A stretch of DNA of 64,000 nucleotides. It comes from WTFY01 sp026713925. Lineage in GTDB: Bacteria > Pseudomonadota > Gammaproteobacteria > UBA4575. The stretch covers positions 1,426,001-1,490,000 of the forward strand of contig OY759361.1 of NCBI GenBank assembly GCA_963662355.1, in the 5' to 3' direction. Below, piece after piece: positions 17,541 to 27,167 of the stretch. Each line of letters opens with the position of its first letter. The first letter of the stretch is position 1. A program made the translations under genes and the position numbers. Under the pieces are notes generated by a model. It was not told where the DNA came from, did no database searches, and saw only the letters and a program-made list of their open reading frames with translations.

Positions 17541-17921
17541 GATTTTTTGCGTTCAGAATCTGGTCCGGATGGATCCATGGATACCTCAGGTTAACTATTT
17601 TAGCAGGCTATCGAAACGGGAGTATATCCCGTGAAGCGGAACTCGGTTGATGATTAGCTTGATACGGAATCAGCAACGGTTCAGAGGACTTGTTGGCAAT
17701 CGTAGGGCAATGGCATGGTTTCAGCTTTGAGTTTTACCTCATTTTTGAAAAGCTCGTAATCATGATCCAATCAAATTATACGAATGTAGATCTCATTTTT
17801 TTGATGACTAAGGTCAATTAACTGCTTGCAATGATCATCCCGACTGGCTTCAAGGTGCAGTCAGGAATTATACTGAGAATCCCGTACACTGAAGATGTAG
17901 ATCTTACTTAACAAAATCTCG
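17541..17921. other. Gene-free region between the FkbM gene and miaB
   Basis: About 380 bases holding the divergent start regions of the methyltransferase gene and miaB. Apart from a weak promoter candidate near its right end I see no repeat, RNA gene or coding frame in it. Confidence 0.5.
17845..17874 (+). promoter_or_regulatory. Candidate promoter of the miaB-lnt operon
   Basis: TGGCTT, an 18-base spacer and a good -10 hexamer TATACT, about 48 bases before the miaB ATG. The -35 is poor, so this is a weak prediction. Confidence 0.3.
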
Positions 17922-19256
17922 ATGTCGAAGAAAGTATTTGTCAAAACACAGGGCTGCCAGATGAACGAGTATGATTCTGCGAGGATGCTTGACGTACTGC
18001 GCAGCGAATGCGGTTTTGATGTCACCGCCGATTTGTCCAAGGCTGATGTGTTATTGCTCAACACATGCTCAATTCGTGAAAAGGCACAGGAAAAGGTGTT
18101 TTCACAGTTAGGGCAATGGCGGCCATTGAAAGAAAAAAACCCAGGTGTCTTGATCGGTGTAGGGGGTTGTGTAGCCAGCCAAGAAGGCGATGCCTTGGCT
18201 GCACGCGCGAAACACGTGGATGTGGTATTTGGCCCCCAGACGATTCACCGGCTGCCGGAGCTATTGAGGCAGGCGGCAGAAGACAAGGAAGTGGTCGTCG
18301 ATATCTCTTTTCCGGAAATGGAAAAGTTTGACTGTTTACCCGAGCCTCGACACAGTGGCCCGGTCGCCCTTGTTTCAATAATGGAGGGCTGCAGCAAATA
18401 TTGCACGTATTGCGTAGTGCCTTATACCCGTGGAGAGGAGTTCAGCAGACCGCTGGAGAATGTACTGGATGAAATCGGGTTGCTGGCTCAAAAAGGTGTG
18501 CGTGAGGTTACGTTGCTGGGGCAGAATGTGAACGGGTACCGCGGGCTTGACCGGCAGGGGGAGATAGCGGATTTTTCCCTGTTACTTTACTATGTAAGCA
18601 ATATCGAAGGCATCGAGCGTATCCGGTATACTAGCTCTCACCCCGTAGAATTTTCGGACAACCTGATTAATGCGTATGCGGAGGTTCCTGAGCTGGTGAA
18701 CCACGTGCATTTGCCGGTGCAAAGTGGCTCAGACAGGGTATTGTCTGCTATGAAGCGTGGGTACACGGCACTGGAGTATAAGTCCATAATAAAAAAATTG
18801 CGCAAGCACCGACCTGATATCAGCATTTCATCAGATTTCATCGTCGGGTTTCCTGGTGAAACGGATCAGGATTTTGAGGAGACAGTGAATTTTGTGAAAG
18901 AGGTTGGTTTTGATCAGTCTTTCAGTTTCATCTACAGCACAAGGCCCGGAACTCCTGCTGCATTCCTAGAAGATCTTGTTACACAGGACGTGAAAAAATA
19001 CAGGCTGCAGCGTCTGCAGGAAATCATTCGCGATGCATCCAGCACTCATTCACAAGCGATGCTGGGGACCGATCAGGTGGTGCTGGTCGAAGGGCACTCA
19101 AAGAAGTCGTCCCTTGAGTATTCAGGAAGAACCGAAAATAATCGTGTAGTCAATTTTGAGGCACCTGGTAATGTGATCGGTAAGTTCGTTCGTCTCGGGA
19201 TTACTGATGTGTTTTCAAATTCGTTGCGAGGCGTTTATCATGAAACACTCTCCTAG
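17922..19256 (+). CDS. miaB: tRNA-2-methylthio-N6-isopentenyladenosine synthase
   Basis: Radical-SAM enzyme that adds a methylthio group to i6A37 of tRNAs reading UNN codons. The N-terminal cluster cysteines appear in QGCQMNEYDSARM, LLNTCSIREKAQ and VGGCVASQEG. The radical-SAM motif is CSKYCTYC (CxxxCxxC). A C-terminal TRAM region ends the 444-residue protein. It is the first gene of the conserved miaB-ybeZ-ybeY-corC-lnt unit; ybeZ follows after 14 bases. Confidence 0.98.
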   Translation: MSKKVFVKTQGCQMNEYDSARMLDVLRSECGFDVTADLSKADVLLLNTCSIREKAQEKVFSQLGQWRPLKEKNPGVLIGVGGCVASQEGDALAARAKHVDVVFGPQTIHRLPELLRQAAEDKEVVVDISFPEMEKFDCLPEPRHSGPVALVSIMEGCSKYCTYCVVPYTRGEEFSRPLENVLDEIGLLAQKGVREVTLLGQNVNGYRGLDRQGEIADFSLLLYYVSNIEGIERIRYTSSHPVEFSDNLINAYAEVPELVNHVHLPVQSGSDRVLSAMKRGYTALEYKSIIKKLRKHRPDISISSDFIVGFPGETDQDFEETVNFVKEVGFDQSFSFIYSTRPGTPAAFLEDLVTQDVKKYRLQRLQEIIRDASSTHSQAMLGTDQVVLVEGHSKKSSLEYSGRTENNRVVNFEAPGNVIGKFVRLGITDVFSNSLRGVYHETLS

Positions 19257-19270
19257 AGGAAGCAGCACTT

Positions 19271-20233
19271 TTGCCAACTGAAGTCTATTCCGTCAATATT
19301 TTTCTGGAGCCTGCCGACAATCCTCGTCTGGCCAATCTGTGCGGGCCACTCAACGGACATCTGCATCAGCTTGAAAAACGGCTGGGTGTGGAAATCAATA
19401 ACCGTGGTAATGCGTTTTCCATTAGCGGTGAAGCCAAGGCAACGAATGCAGCGGTAGAGGTCCTGAAAGAGCTTTACGATACGACCAAAAGTCAGGTGCT
19501 GTCTTCTTCGGATGTCCACCTGCACTTGCAGGAGTCTGAACTTGCCAATATAGCTGAACAGAAACTCAGATTCTCAAGTCGGACAGTCTACACGAAGCGT
19601 GGTGTGGTCAAACCCCGTGGTGCAAACCAGCAACGGTATGTCCAATGCATTGAAGAACGTGATCTGGTATTTGGCATTGGACCGGCAGGTACCGGGAAAA
19701 CCTATCTTGCTGTTGCCTGTGCAGTTGGAGCGCTTGAACGGGACAGGATTCGCAAACTCGTCCTGGTAAGACCAGCCGTAGAGGCGGGTGAAAGACTGGG
19801 ATTCCTGCCGGGCGATCTTGCCCAAAAGATTGACCCGTATCTGCGACCCATGTACGACGCGCTGTACGAGATGCTGGGGTATGAAAAAGTGAGCAAGCTC
19901 ATTGACAGGAATGTCATCGAAATTGCTCCTCTGGCTTATATGCGCGGGCGTACCCTGAATGATGCCTACATTATCTTGGATGAAGCACAAAACACTACTG
20001 TAGAACAGATGAAAATGTTCCTGACACGCATTGGATTCGGTTCCAAAGCCATCGTAACCGGTGACATCACGCAAATTGACTTGCCCAGCATCAAGGAATC
20101 AGGCTTGAAACACGTCAGGCGTATTCTGAAAAATACCGAAGGTGTTTCAATTTGTGAATTCAATTCCAGGGATGTCGTGCGTCATTCGCTGGTCAAGAAA
20201 ATCATCAAGGCGTACGACGGTGATTCAAGCTAA
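19271..20233 (+). CDS. ybeZ: PhoH-like ATPase YbeZ
   Basis: PhoH-family NTPase associated with YbeY in RNA and ribosome metabolism. Walker A is FGIGPAGTGKTYLAVA and Walker B is YIILDEAQNTT. It starts at TTG (PTEVYSVNIF), supported by a GAGGA Shine-Dalgarno sequence about 10 bases upstream and by the fixed distance to miaB. The 320-residue length is normal. Confidence 0.95.
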   Translation: MPTEVYSVNIFLEPADNPRLANLCGPLNGHLHQLEKRLGVEINNRGNAFSISGEAKATNAAVEVLKELYDTTKSQVLSSSDVHLHLQESELANIAEQKLRFSSRTVYTKRGVVKPRGANQQRYVQCIEERDLVFGIGPAGTGKTYLAVACAVGALERDRIRKLVLVRPAVEAGERLGFLPGDLAQKIDPYLRPMYDALYEMLGYEKVSKLIDRNVIEIAPLAYMRGRTLNDAYIILDEAQNTTVEQMKMFLTRIGFGSKAIVTGDITQIDLPSIKESGLKHVRRILKNTEGVSICEFNSRDVVRHSLVKKIIKAYDGDSS

Positions 20234-20248
20234 CTGGGTTTCCTAAAT

Positions 20249-20692
20249 GTGGCCATCCAGCTAGACGTCCAGATTGCAACTGAAGATAGTCACATACCTT
20301 CTGAGTCGGAATTCAGGGGATGGGCAGGAGATATTCAATCCTCTGGTGCTGCCGACAATGCTTGTTTGCGTATTGTCGGCATGGACGAAGGAAAACACCT
20401 GAACAGCACGTACCGCAAGAAGGATGAAGCTACAAATGTCCTGTCTTTTCCTGCCTCGGTCCCTGAAGAACTTGGAACTGGTTTTCTTGGAGATATTGTG
20501 ATTTGTGCGCCGGTGGTTATTGAGGAAGCTGTCACACAGGGGAAAGACATCCGGTCACACTGGGCGCATCTTCTGGTACATGGTATTTTGCATTTGCAGG
20601 GTCATGTCCACGATAATGACCAGCAGGCACAGGAAATGGAAGCACTGGAAATCGCAATTTTGCACAGACTGGGAGTTGAGAATCCGTATTAA
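20249..20692 (+). CDS. ybeY: Endoribonuclease YbeY
   Basis: Metal-dependent RNase involved in 16S rRNA 3'-end maturation and ribosome quality control. The metal site is HGILHLQGHVH: the three histidines are kept, but the usual Y/H-D-H end reads H-V-H, so the aspartate is replaced by valine. RKKDEATNVLSFP is the other family signature. A GTG start is used 15 bases after ybeZ. The 147-residue length is normal. Confidence 0.95.
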   Translation: MAIQLDVQIATEDSHIPSESEFRGWAGDIQSSGAADNACLRIVGMDEGKHLNSTYRKKDEATNVLSFPASVPEELGTGFLGDIVICAPVVIEEAVTQGKDIRSHWAHLLVHGILHLQGHVHDNDQQAQEMEALEIAILHRLGVENPY

Positions 20693-20698
20693 GCCATA

Positions 20699-21547
20699 AT
20701 GTCAAAAACACGTGATACAACTACGCAGTGGCTTCGCATGCCTGCCTTTTTCAAGATGTTTTTTGACAGGATCCCTGAAGACCGTGCAGAGATCATTCAA
20801 CTGCTGCACCGGGCCGAAGCCAATGGCGTGATCAAAAGCGACATACTGGAAATGATTAAAGGTGCCATCCAGGTATCAGAAATCCAGGTGAAAAATATCA
20901 TGATCCCACGTTCGCAGATGATCGTGTTCCGCAGGGGCGGAAACTTGCAGGACATGCTGCCCGTGATAATAGACTCCGCACATTCCAGATTCCCGGTCGT
21001 GGGAGATAGTAAGGATGAAGTGCTGGGTATTTTGCTCGCCAAGGATTTGCTACGCTATTTCATGGACAGTAAGCAGGGGCATTTCAGCCTGGAAGACGTG
21101 CTGCGCCCTGCTGTTGTGGTTCCAGAATCCAAACGGGTCAATACCCTGTTGAATGAGTTCAAGGATAGCCGTAACCACATGGCAATAGTCGTGGATGAAT
21201 ACAGTGGTGTATCAGGGCTGGTGACGATCGAGGATGTTCTGGAACAGATCGTTGGAGATATTACGGATGAACATGATGCAACAGAAGACCAGTACATATT
21301 CGAGCATTCTGAAGGACACTACGGAGTGAAGGCCTTGACTCCGATCGAGGAATTCAATGATTTTTTTTCCACTCGGTACAGTGATGCGGACTTCGAAACT
21401 TTCGGAGGGCTGGTTCTCAGCAAGTTTGGACATCTGCCCAAAAAAGGCGAGAGCATTGAATTTGATCGCTTTACTGTAGAGGTATTACGTTCTGACCGGC
21501 GAAGACTTCATTTGCTGAATGTTTCCAGCAGCCCTGATCATTCGTAG
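20699..21547 (+). CDS. corC: CorC/YbeX, CBS-domain protein
   Basis: Soluble protein of the CorC/HlyC group, linked to magnesium and cobalt efflux and, as YbeX, to ribosome metabolism. Two CBS modules are seen from about residue 65 (VKNIMIPRSQMIVF) to residue 190 (VDEYSGVSGLVTIEDVLEQI). The C-terminal CorC_HlyC transporter-associated domain follows. There is no membrane segment. It has 282 residues and starts six bases after ybeY. Confidence 0.95.
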   Translation: MSKTRDTTTQWLRMPAFFKMFFDRIPEDRAEIIQLLHRAEANGVIKSDILEMIKGAIQVSEIQVKNIMIPRSQMIVFRRGGNLQDMLPVIIDSAHSRFPVVGDSKDEVLGILLAKDLLRYFMDSKQGHFSLEDVLRPAVVVPESKRVNTLLNEFKDSRNHMAIVVDEYSGVSGLVTIEDVLEQIVGDITDEHDATEDQYIFEHSEGHYGVKALTPIEEFNDFFSTRYSDADFETFGGLVLSKFGHLPKKGESIEFDRFTVEVLRSDRRRLHLLNVSSSPDHS

Positions 21548-21604
21548 TCAGGGCAGCACCTATCCATCCGTCCTGAGACCTGGCAACACGCTTTTCGCAG
21601 ATAC

Positions 21605-23143
21605 ATGTCTTTTGTTCCCAATTATGTTGCAGTCCTGATTGCAGCGGTGAGCGGGGCCGTACTGGTTTGCGGTTTCGCACCGCTCTCCTGGTGGTGGCTG
21701 ACACTTGTTTGCCCGGCTGTTTTATACATGTCTCTCATCGGCCGCACACCCGGAAACGCATTTTTGATTGGGCTTGTTTTCGGGCTGGTGTTTTTTGGGC
21801 TAGGTGTGTCCTGGACATTCAACAGTATCCACGAGTTCGGCCATGCGCCCGTATGGCTGAGTGTATTCCTTGTAGCATTGTTGGTGATAGTACTTGCGCT
21901 GTTTCCGGCCTTTTCTGCATTCCTGTTTTCAAGGGTGTGCCGTAACAGTTTGTTTGGCATATCCAGCATACTTGCATTTTCTGTACTCTGGACGCTGTTT
22001 GAATGGGTTCGGGGCTGGATATTTACAGGATTTCCATGGCTGCTAATGGGGCATGCCCATCATTCCAGTCCGCTACAGGGGGTTCTCCCTGTTTTGGGCA
22101 CTTACGGAGCGACCTGGGTTGCAGTACTCCTGGGTTGCCTTGCCACGGTGCTGATTTTCGGAATGGCAAGGCAAAGAATCGCTGCCGGTATATCGCTGGT
22201 ACTGGTCGCATCTGCGCTGCTTGTCGGCAATCAGGTCACCTGGACGAGCCCGGACAATAATCCTCTCAGTGTCGTCCTGATCCAGGGGAACATCTCCCAG
22301 GAAATGAAATGGGATCGTGCGCAGCATCCGCATATTTTTCGAAGATACCTTCAGCTCAGCGAAGCGCATCTGGATGCAGATATCATCATCTGGCCGGAAT
22401 CTGCCATCCCCACCTATTATTTTGAGGTCAAAGACTCATTCATACTGGAGCTGGAAGAAATTGCATTGGCGGAAAATGTCGACTTCCTGGTGGGGTTGTT
22501 TACCTATGATCAGGACAGCAAGGAGATATACAACTCGGTGATGACTATTGGTGAGGAGAAAACTGTCTATACCAAGCGTCATCTTGTTCCGTTTGGGGAA
22601 TATATTCCATTTCGCAACATCGTACCGTTTCTGACACGCCAGATTGAGCTTCCGATGTCCGATATTTCTAGTGGTAGCGGACGGCCTCTGGTCAAGCTGA
22701 AAGGTTATTTCGCGGGCGCATCCATCTGTTATGAAGTGGCGTACGGTAACGAAATGATTGAGGCCATGCCCGAGGCAAAATTTCTCTTCAATGTCAGTAA
22801 CGATGCCTGGTTTGGTGATTCATTTGCACCGCACCAGCATCTGGAGATTGCACGTTCCAGGGCTGTCGAATCGGGACGGTATCTGTTGCGTGCAACCAGC
22901 ACAGGAATCTCGGCCATTGTCGATCCCCATGGTACTGTCGTGGAACGTTCTGCACAGTTCCAGGAAGACATAATCAGGGCAAATATCCAGCCGCACACGG
23001 GTCTAACGCCGTATTCACGTTGGGGAAACTGGACAATAATTACTACCCTTTCCGGTATTTTCCTTATAATCTGTTTGTATCGATGGCGCAGGATGCGATC
23101 CAAAGCTCCACTCTTGAATCAGTCAGATCCCGGATTTAGATAA
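21605..23143 (+). CDS. lnt: Apolipoprotein N-acyltransferase
   Basis: Inner-membrane enzyme that adds the third acyl chain to lipoproteins. The N-terminal half has about six hydrophobic helices. The nitrilase-like periplasmic domain holds the catalytic triad: glutamate in IIIWPESAIPTYY, lysine in VYTKRHLVPFGEYIP and cysteine in GASICYEVAYGNEM. At 512 residues it is full length. It ends two bases before manC. It works upstream of Lol export of lipoproteins such as Pal and LptE, both encoded in this window. Confidence 0.97.
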   Translation: MSFVPNYVAVLIAAVSGAVLVCGFAPLSWWWLTLVCPAVLYMSLIGRTPGNAFLIGLVFGLVFFGLGVSWTFNSIHEFGHAPVWLSVFLVALLVIVLALFPAFSAFLFSRVCRNSLFGISSILAFSVLWTLFEWVRGWIFTGFPWLLMGHAHHSSPLQGVLPVLGTYGATWVAVLLGCLATVLIFGMARQRIAAGISLVLVASALLVGNQVTWTSPDNNPLSVVLIQGNISQEMKWDRAQHPHIFRRYLQLSEAHLDADIIIWPESAIPTYYFEVKDSFILELEEIALAENVDFLVGLFTYDQDSKEIYNSVMTIGEEKTVYTKRHLVPFGEYIPFRNIVPFLTRQIELPMSDISSGSGRPLVKLKGYFAGASICYEVAYGNEMIEAMPEAKFLFNVSNDAWFGDSFAPHQHLEIARSRAVESGRYLLRATSTGISAIVDPHGTVVERSAQFQEDIIRANIQPHTGLTPYSRWGNWTIITTLSGIFLIICLYRWRRMRSKAPLLNQSDPGFR

Positions 23144-23145
23144 TC

Positions 23146-24573
23146 ATGACGCCTCCCCTCATACCAGTAGTATTGTCCGGTGGTTCCGGTACGCGCCTGT
23201 GGCCGCTATCCAGAAAGCTTTATCCCAAGCAGTTTATTCCGCTAAGGGGAGATAAAAGCCTGTTTCAGGCCACAGTAGAACGCGTTCAGTGCCTGGATCA
23301 TCCAAGAGGGATTTTGGTGATTTGCAACGATGAACATCGGTTTATGGCGGCAGAGCAGTTACGCTGGTCTGGACTGGAACATTCGGCAATTATCCTGGAG
23401 CCAGTGGGACGGAATACAGCACCTGCCATTGCCATAGCCGCAATGCATGCGCTGGACCAGGATGCTGATGCGCACTTGCTGGTAGTTCCTGCCGATCACT
23501 TGGTGAAGGATTTGCCTCAGTTTCAACTGGCAGTATCCGTTGCCGAACAGGTTGCCGCCGACAGACTGGTGACTTTTGGTGTTGTGCCCGATCGTGTTGA
23601 AACCGGATTCGGATACATTGAATTCAGCAAGGCAGTTTCCTTGCAATCCGCAGCAGGTGTAGCGTACGACGTTGACAAGTTTGTAGAAAAACCGGATTTC
23701 GAAACTGCCCGTGCCTACCTGGAAAGCGGTAATTATCTCTGGAACAGCGGGATGTTCCTGTTCTCAGCCAAGATGTATCTGGATGAACTCAAGCGATTGC
23801 AACCGGATATCTGTGAAGCATGCCGCCAGGCGCATGCAGGCCGCAAACAGGATCTGGATTTTATCCGTTTGGATAAACAGGCATTTTCAAAAGCTCCTGA
23901 CATTTCTGTTGACTATGCAGTCATGGAGAAGACCGACAAGGCTGCTGTCGTCCCGTTGAACAGTGGCTGGAACGATATCGGATCCTGGCATGCATTATGG
24001 GAATCGTCTCAACGGGACCGCAACGGCAATGCGACATCCGGGGACGTCATTGCAACTGATTGTGAAGGGTGCTATATCCATTCCAACCATCGGCTGGTAA
24101 CGGCGGTCGGGATCAGGGATCAGGTGATGGTCGAGACCGCGGATGCGATCCTTGTGGTCCCTCGTGATCGGGTACAGGAAGTCAGGGATATTGTGGTCAG
24201 GCTTCAGCAGGCCGGGCGAGGTGAAGTGGAGATTCATCCCAGAGTCCACCGTCCCTGGGGTACCTACGAATCCATAGACGCAGAAGACCGGTTTCAGGTC
24301 AAGCGTATCACTGTCAATCCTGGTCAGGCCCTTTCATTGCAGATGCACCGTCATCGTGCAGAACACTGGGTAGTTGTACAAGGTACTGCAAAGGTAACCT
24401 GTGGAGAAAAAGAGTTCCTGTTAGGGGAAAATGAGTCCACCTATATCCCTGCCGGTACCCGGCACCGTCTGGAAAACCCTGGTACGGACCTGCTGGAACT
24501 CATTGAAGTGCAGTCCGGAAGTTATTTGGGTGAGGATGACATCGTACGTTTTGAGGATGCATATGGCCGCTGA
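23146..24573 (+). CDS. manC: Mannose-1-phosphate guanylyltransferase / mannose-6-phosphate isomerase
   Basis: Bifunctional enzyme making GDP-mannose. The N-terminal nucleotidyltransferase domain shows PVVLSGGSGTRLWPLSRKLY and PKQFIPL. The C-terminal cupin is a type II phosphomannose isomerase with LQMHRHRAEHWVVVQGTAKV. The 475-residue length fits AlgA/ManC/CpsB enzymes. Its ATG is two bases after the lnt stop, so it is likely read from the miaB-lnt transcript. It is not usually found here and is isolated from polysaccharide genes, so a link to the FkbM and kinase-like genes is only a suggestion. Confidence 0.93.
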   Translation: MTPPLIPVVLSGGSGTRLWPLSRKLYPKQFIPLRGDKSLFQATVERVQCLDHPRGILVICNDEHRFMAAEQLRWSGLEHSAIILEPVGRNTAPAIAIAAMHALDQDADAHLLVVPADHLVKDLPQFQLAVSVAEQVAADRLVTFGVVPDRVETGFGYIEFSKAVSLQSAAGVAYDVDKFVEKPDFETARAYLESGNYLWNSGMFLFSAKMYLDELKRLQPDICEACRQAHAGRKQDLDFIRLDKQAFSKAPDISVDYAVMEKTDKAAVVPLNSGWNDIGSWHALWESSQRDRNGNATSGDVIATDCEGCYIHSNHRLVTAVGIRDQVMVETADAILVVPRDRVQEVRDIVVRLQQAGRGEVEIHPRVHRPWGTYESIDAEDRFQVKRITVNPGQALSLQMHRHRAEHWVVVQGTAKVTCGEKEFLLGENESTYIPAGTRHRLENPGTDLLELIEVQSGSYLGEDDIVRFEDAYGR

Positions 24574-24637
24574 CAGGTACAGGATTCTGCCTTCCGGTTG
24601 TGCGGGCAGATGAGAGTTTCCAGGAAAGCACTTCATA

Positions 24638-24667
24638 TTGTGACCAGGCATTTATCGCTGGTATGCT
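24638..24667 (+). promoter_or_regulatory. Candidate leuS promoter
   Basis: TTGTGA, an 18-base spacer and TATGCT lie in the 130-base gap before leuS, about 37 bases from its ATG. Both hexamers are moderate matches to sigma-70. Confidence 0.4.
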
Positions 24668-24703
24668 CGCACGCTTTTAAACCTCGGATAACGTCAGGAT
24701 TCC

Positions 24704-27163
24704 ATGCAAGACAGCTATAACCCACACAAACTGGAGCCTCTTGTTCAGCAGGAATGGGAACAGCAGCGAACGTTTGAAACCGTCGAAGACGAAAAGCAGG
24801 AAAAATTTTACTGTTTGTCCATGTTTCCCTATCCAAGTGGACACTTGCACATGGGCCATGTTCGCAATTACACCATTGGCGATGTTATCAGCCGGTACCA
24901 GCGCATGCGGGGAAAAAATGTCATGCAGCCCATGGGGTGGGATGCATTCGGGTTACCTGCGGAAAATGCCGCAATCAGGAACAGGGTCCCGCCAGCTAAG
25001 TGGACGTACGGAAATATCGATTATATGCGGGCACAGCTCAAACGGCTGGGCTTTGCCTACGACTGGAGCCGTGAACTTGCTACCTGTGATCCGGAATACT
25101 ACCGCTGGGAACAGTGGTTCTTTACCAAGCTGTATGAAAAAGGCCTTGTCTACAGGAAAAAAGCCATGGTCAACTGGGACCCTGTGGACCAGACAGTGTT
25201 AGCCAATGAGCAGGTTATCGAGGGTCATGGGTGGAGATCTGGCGCCCGCATCGAACGTAAAGAGGTCACCCAGTGGTTTCTGAAAATTACAGCCTATGCC
25301 GAAGAGCTCCTGAAGGACCTGGGGCAGCTTGATGGCTGGCCGGAGCAGGTCAAAACCATGCAGGCCAACTGGATCGGTCGTTCCGAAGGTGTTGAAGTCA
25401 TTTTTGATGTAGACAGCCAGCAGGCACTCAATGTGTTTACAACCCGACCCGATACGTTATTCGGTGTGACATATATTGCGGTAGCCCCGGAGCATGACTT
25501 GGCAGTACATGCATCAAAAAGCTCTGCAGAAATCGCTGTTTTTTTACAGGAATGTGCGAAAACAAGGGTTTCAGAAGCTGAAATAAGTACATTGGAAAAA
25601 AGGGGAATTAACACAGGTCTGTATGCAACCCACCCGCTTACTCAGGAGAAGATTCCTATCTGGGTTGCAAACTTTGTGCTGATTGAATATGGGTCGGGTG
25701 CAGTGATGTCGGTGCCTGCGCATGATCAGCGTGACTGGGAATTCGCAGAAAAATTCGGATTGCCCATCAAGCCGGTGGTGTTTCCTGAACAGGGTAGTGT
25801 GTGTGTGGATATTTCGCAGGGCGCATTTCTTGAAAGAGGATGGCTGCAAAGCTCTGGCCAGTTTGATGGCATGAGTTCGGATCGAGCCTTCGATGCCATC
25901 GCGGATGAGCTTGAGCATCGTGACAAGGGGCAGCGGCAAGTCAATTACCGATTGCGGGATTGGGGCATTTCCCGGCAACGTTACTGGGGTTGTCCGATTC
26001 CCATTATAAATTGTGACCGTTGCGGGGTCGTGCCTGTTCCTGAGCAGGATTTACCTGTATGCCTGCCTGAGGATGTTGATTTTGAAAATGCTGTATTGCC
26101 GCTCAAATCATTGCCAGGATTTTATGAAGTCAAGTGCCCGGAATGCCACGGTGCGGCCACTCGGGAAACGGATACGTTTGACACTTTTTTCGAGTCTAGC
26201 TGGTATTTTGCACGCTACTGTTGTGCAGACAACGATGCCTCCATGCTGGATGATCGGGTTCGGTACTGGATGCCGGTTGACCAGTATGTCGGTGGCATTG
26301 AACATGCGGTATTGCATCTATTGTATGCAAGGTTTTTCAACAAGCTGATGCGTGATGCAGGCTTATGTGCAAATGATGAGCCTTTCATGAATTTGTTGAC
26401 GCAGGGCATGGTGTTGAAAGATGGTACAAAAATGTCCAAATCAAAAGGCAATACTGTGGATCCACAAAATCTGATTGACAAGTACGGCGCAGATACTGTC
26501 CGGCTTTTCGTGATGTTTGCAGCCCCCCCTGCGCACAATCTGGAGTGGTCTGATTCTGCGGTAGAAGGCTCATACCGGTTCATCAATAAACTGTGGCGCC
26601 TGACCAAAAGTCATGCTGAGCAGGGCGTGACATGTAGCGACGGGAAATTGTTTGAATGCCTGAATGGGGATCAGGCCAGTCTGCGTCGCAAGATTCATGA
26701 GACGATACAAAAGGTCACAGATGGCGTGGGCAGGCGCTATGCATTCAATACGGCTATTGCTGCAAACATGGAACTGGTGAACGAGGTGATAGGTTTTGAT
26801 GACCCATCACCACCCGGGCGTGCGGTCTGCCAGGAAGCACTGGAGGCGGTTGTGCTGATGCTTGCGCCCATTCTGCCTCATGTGTGCCATATACTGTGGC
26901 AAAGACTCGGACATGAGGCGCCGGTCAATGCTGCAGCCTGGCCAGATGTCGATGCAAGGGCTTTGATAAAAGACATGGTTGAAATGGTGGTGCAGGTCAA
27001 TGGGAAAAAGCGAGCGACCATTCAAGTTCCCACAGGTATGGAAAGTGATGGTATTGAGCATATCGCCCAGCATAATGAAAATGTCGTACGCTTTATTGAG
27101 AATCGGAAAATTGTAAAAGTGATAGTAGTGCCGGGTCGAATTGTCAATATTGTTGTAAACTAG
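24704..27163 (+). CDS. leuS: Leucyl-tRNA synthetase
   Basis: Class I enzyme charging tRNA-Leu. The HIGH signature is HMGH at about residues 49-52 (GHLHMGHVRNY), and the KMSKS loop is KMSKSKGN. The editing domain is recognisable by FTTRPDTLFGVTYIAVAPEH. The 819 residues are about 40 fewer than in Escherichia coli but contain all the main domains. It is followed four bases later by lptE. Confidence 0.98.
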   Translation: MQDSYNPHKLEPLVQQEWEQQRTFETVEDEKQEKFYCLSMFPYPSGHLHMGHVRNYTIGDVISRYQRMRGKNVMQPMGWDAFGLPAENAAIRNRVPPAKWTYGNIDYMRAQLKRLGFAYDWSRELATCDPEYYRWEQWFFTKLYEKGLVYRKKAMVNWDPVDQTVLANEQVIEGHGWRSGARIERKEVTQWFLKITAYAEELLKDLGQLDGWPEQVKTMQANWIGRSEGVEVIFDVDSQQALNVFTTRPDTLFGVTYIAVAPEHDLAVHASKSSAEIAVFLQECAKTRVSEAEISTLEKRGINTGLYATHPLTQEKIPIWVANFVLIEYGSGAVMSVPAHDQRDWEFAEKFGLPIKPVVFPEQGSVCVDISQGAFLERGWLQSSGQFDGMSSDRAFDAIADELEHRDKGQRQVNYRLRDWGISRQRYWGCPIPIINCDRCGVVPVPEQDLPVCLPEDVDFENAVLPLKSLPGFYEVKCPECHGAATRETDTFDTFFESSWYFARYCCADNDASMLDDRVRYWMPVDQYVGGIEHAVLHLLYARFFNKLMRDAGLCANDEPFMNLLTQGMVLKDGTKMSKSKGNTVDPQNLIDKYGADTVRLFVMFAAPPAHNLEWSDSAVEGSYRFINKLWRLTKSHAEQGVTCSDGKLFECLNGDQASLRRKIHETIQKVTDGVGRRYAFNTAIAANMELVNEVIGFDDPSPPGRAVCQEALEAVVLMLAPILPHVCHILWQRLGHEAPVNAAAWPDVDARALIKDMVEMVVQVNGKKRATIQVPTGMESDGIEHIAQHNENVVRFIENRKIVKVIVVPGRIVNIVVN

Positions 27164-27167
27164 TCCC

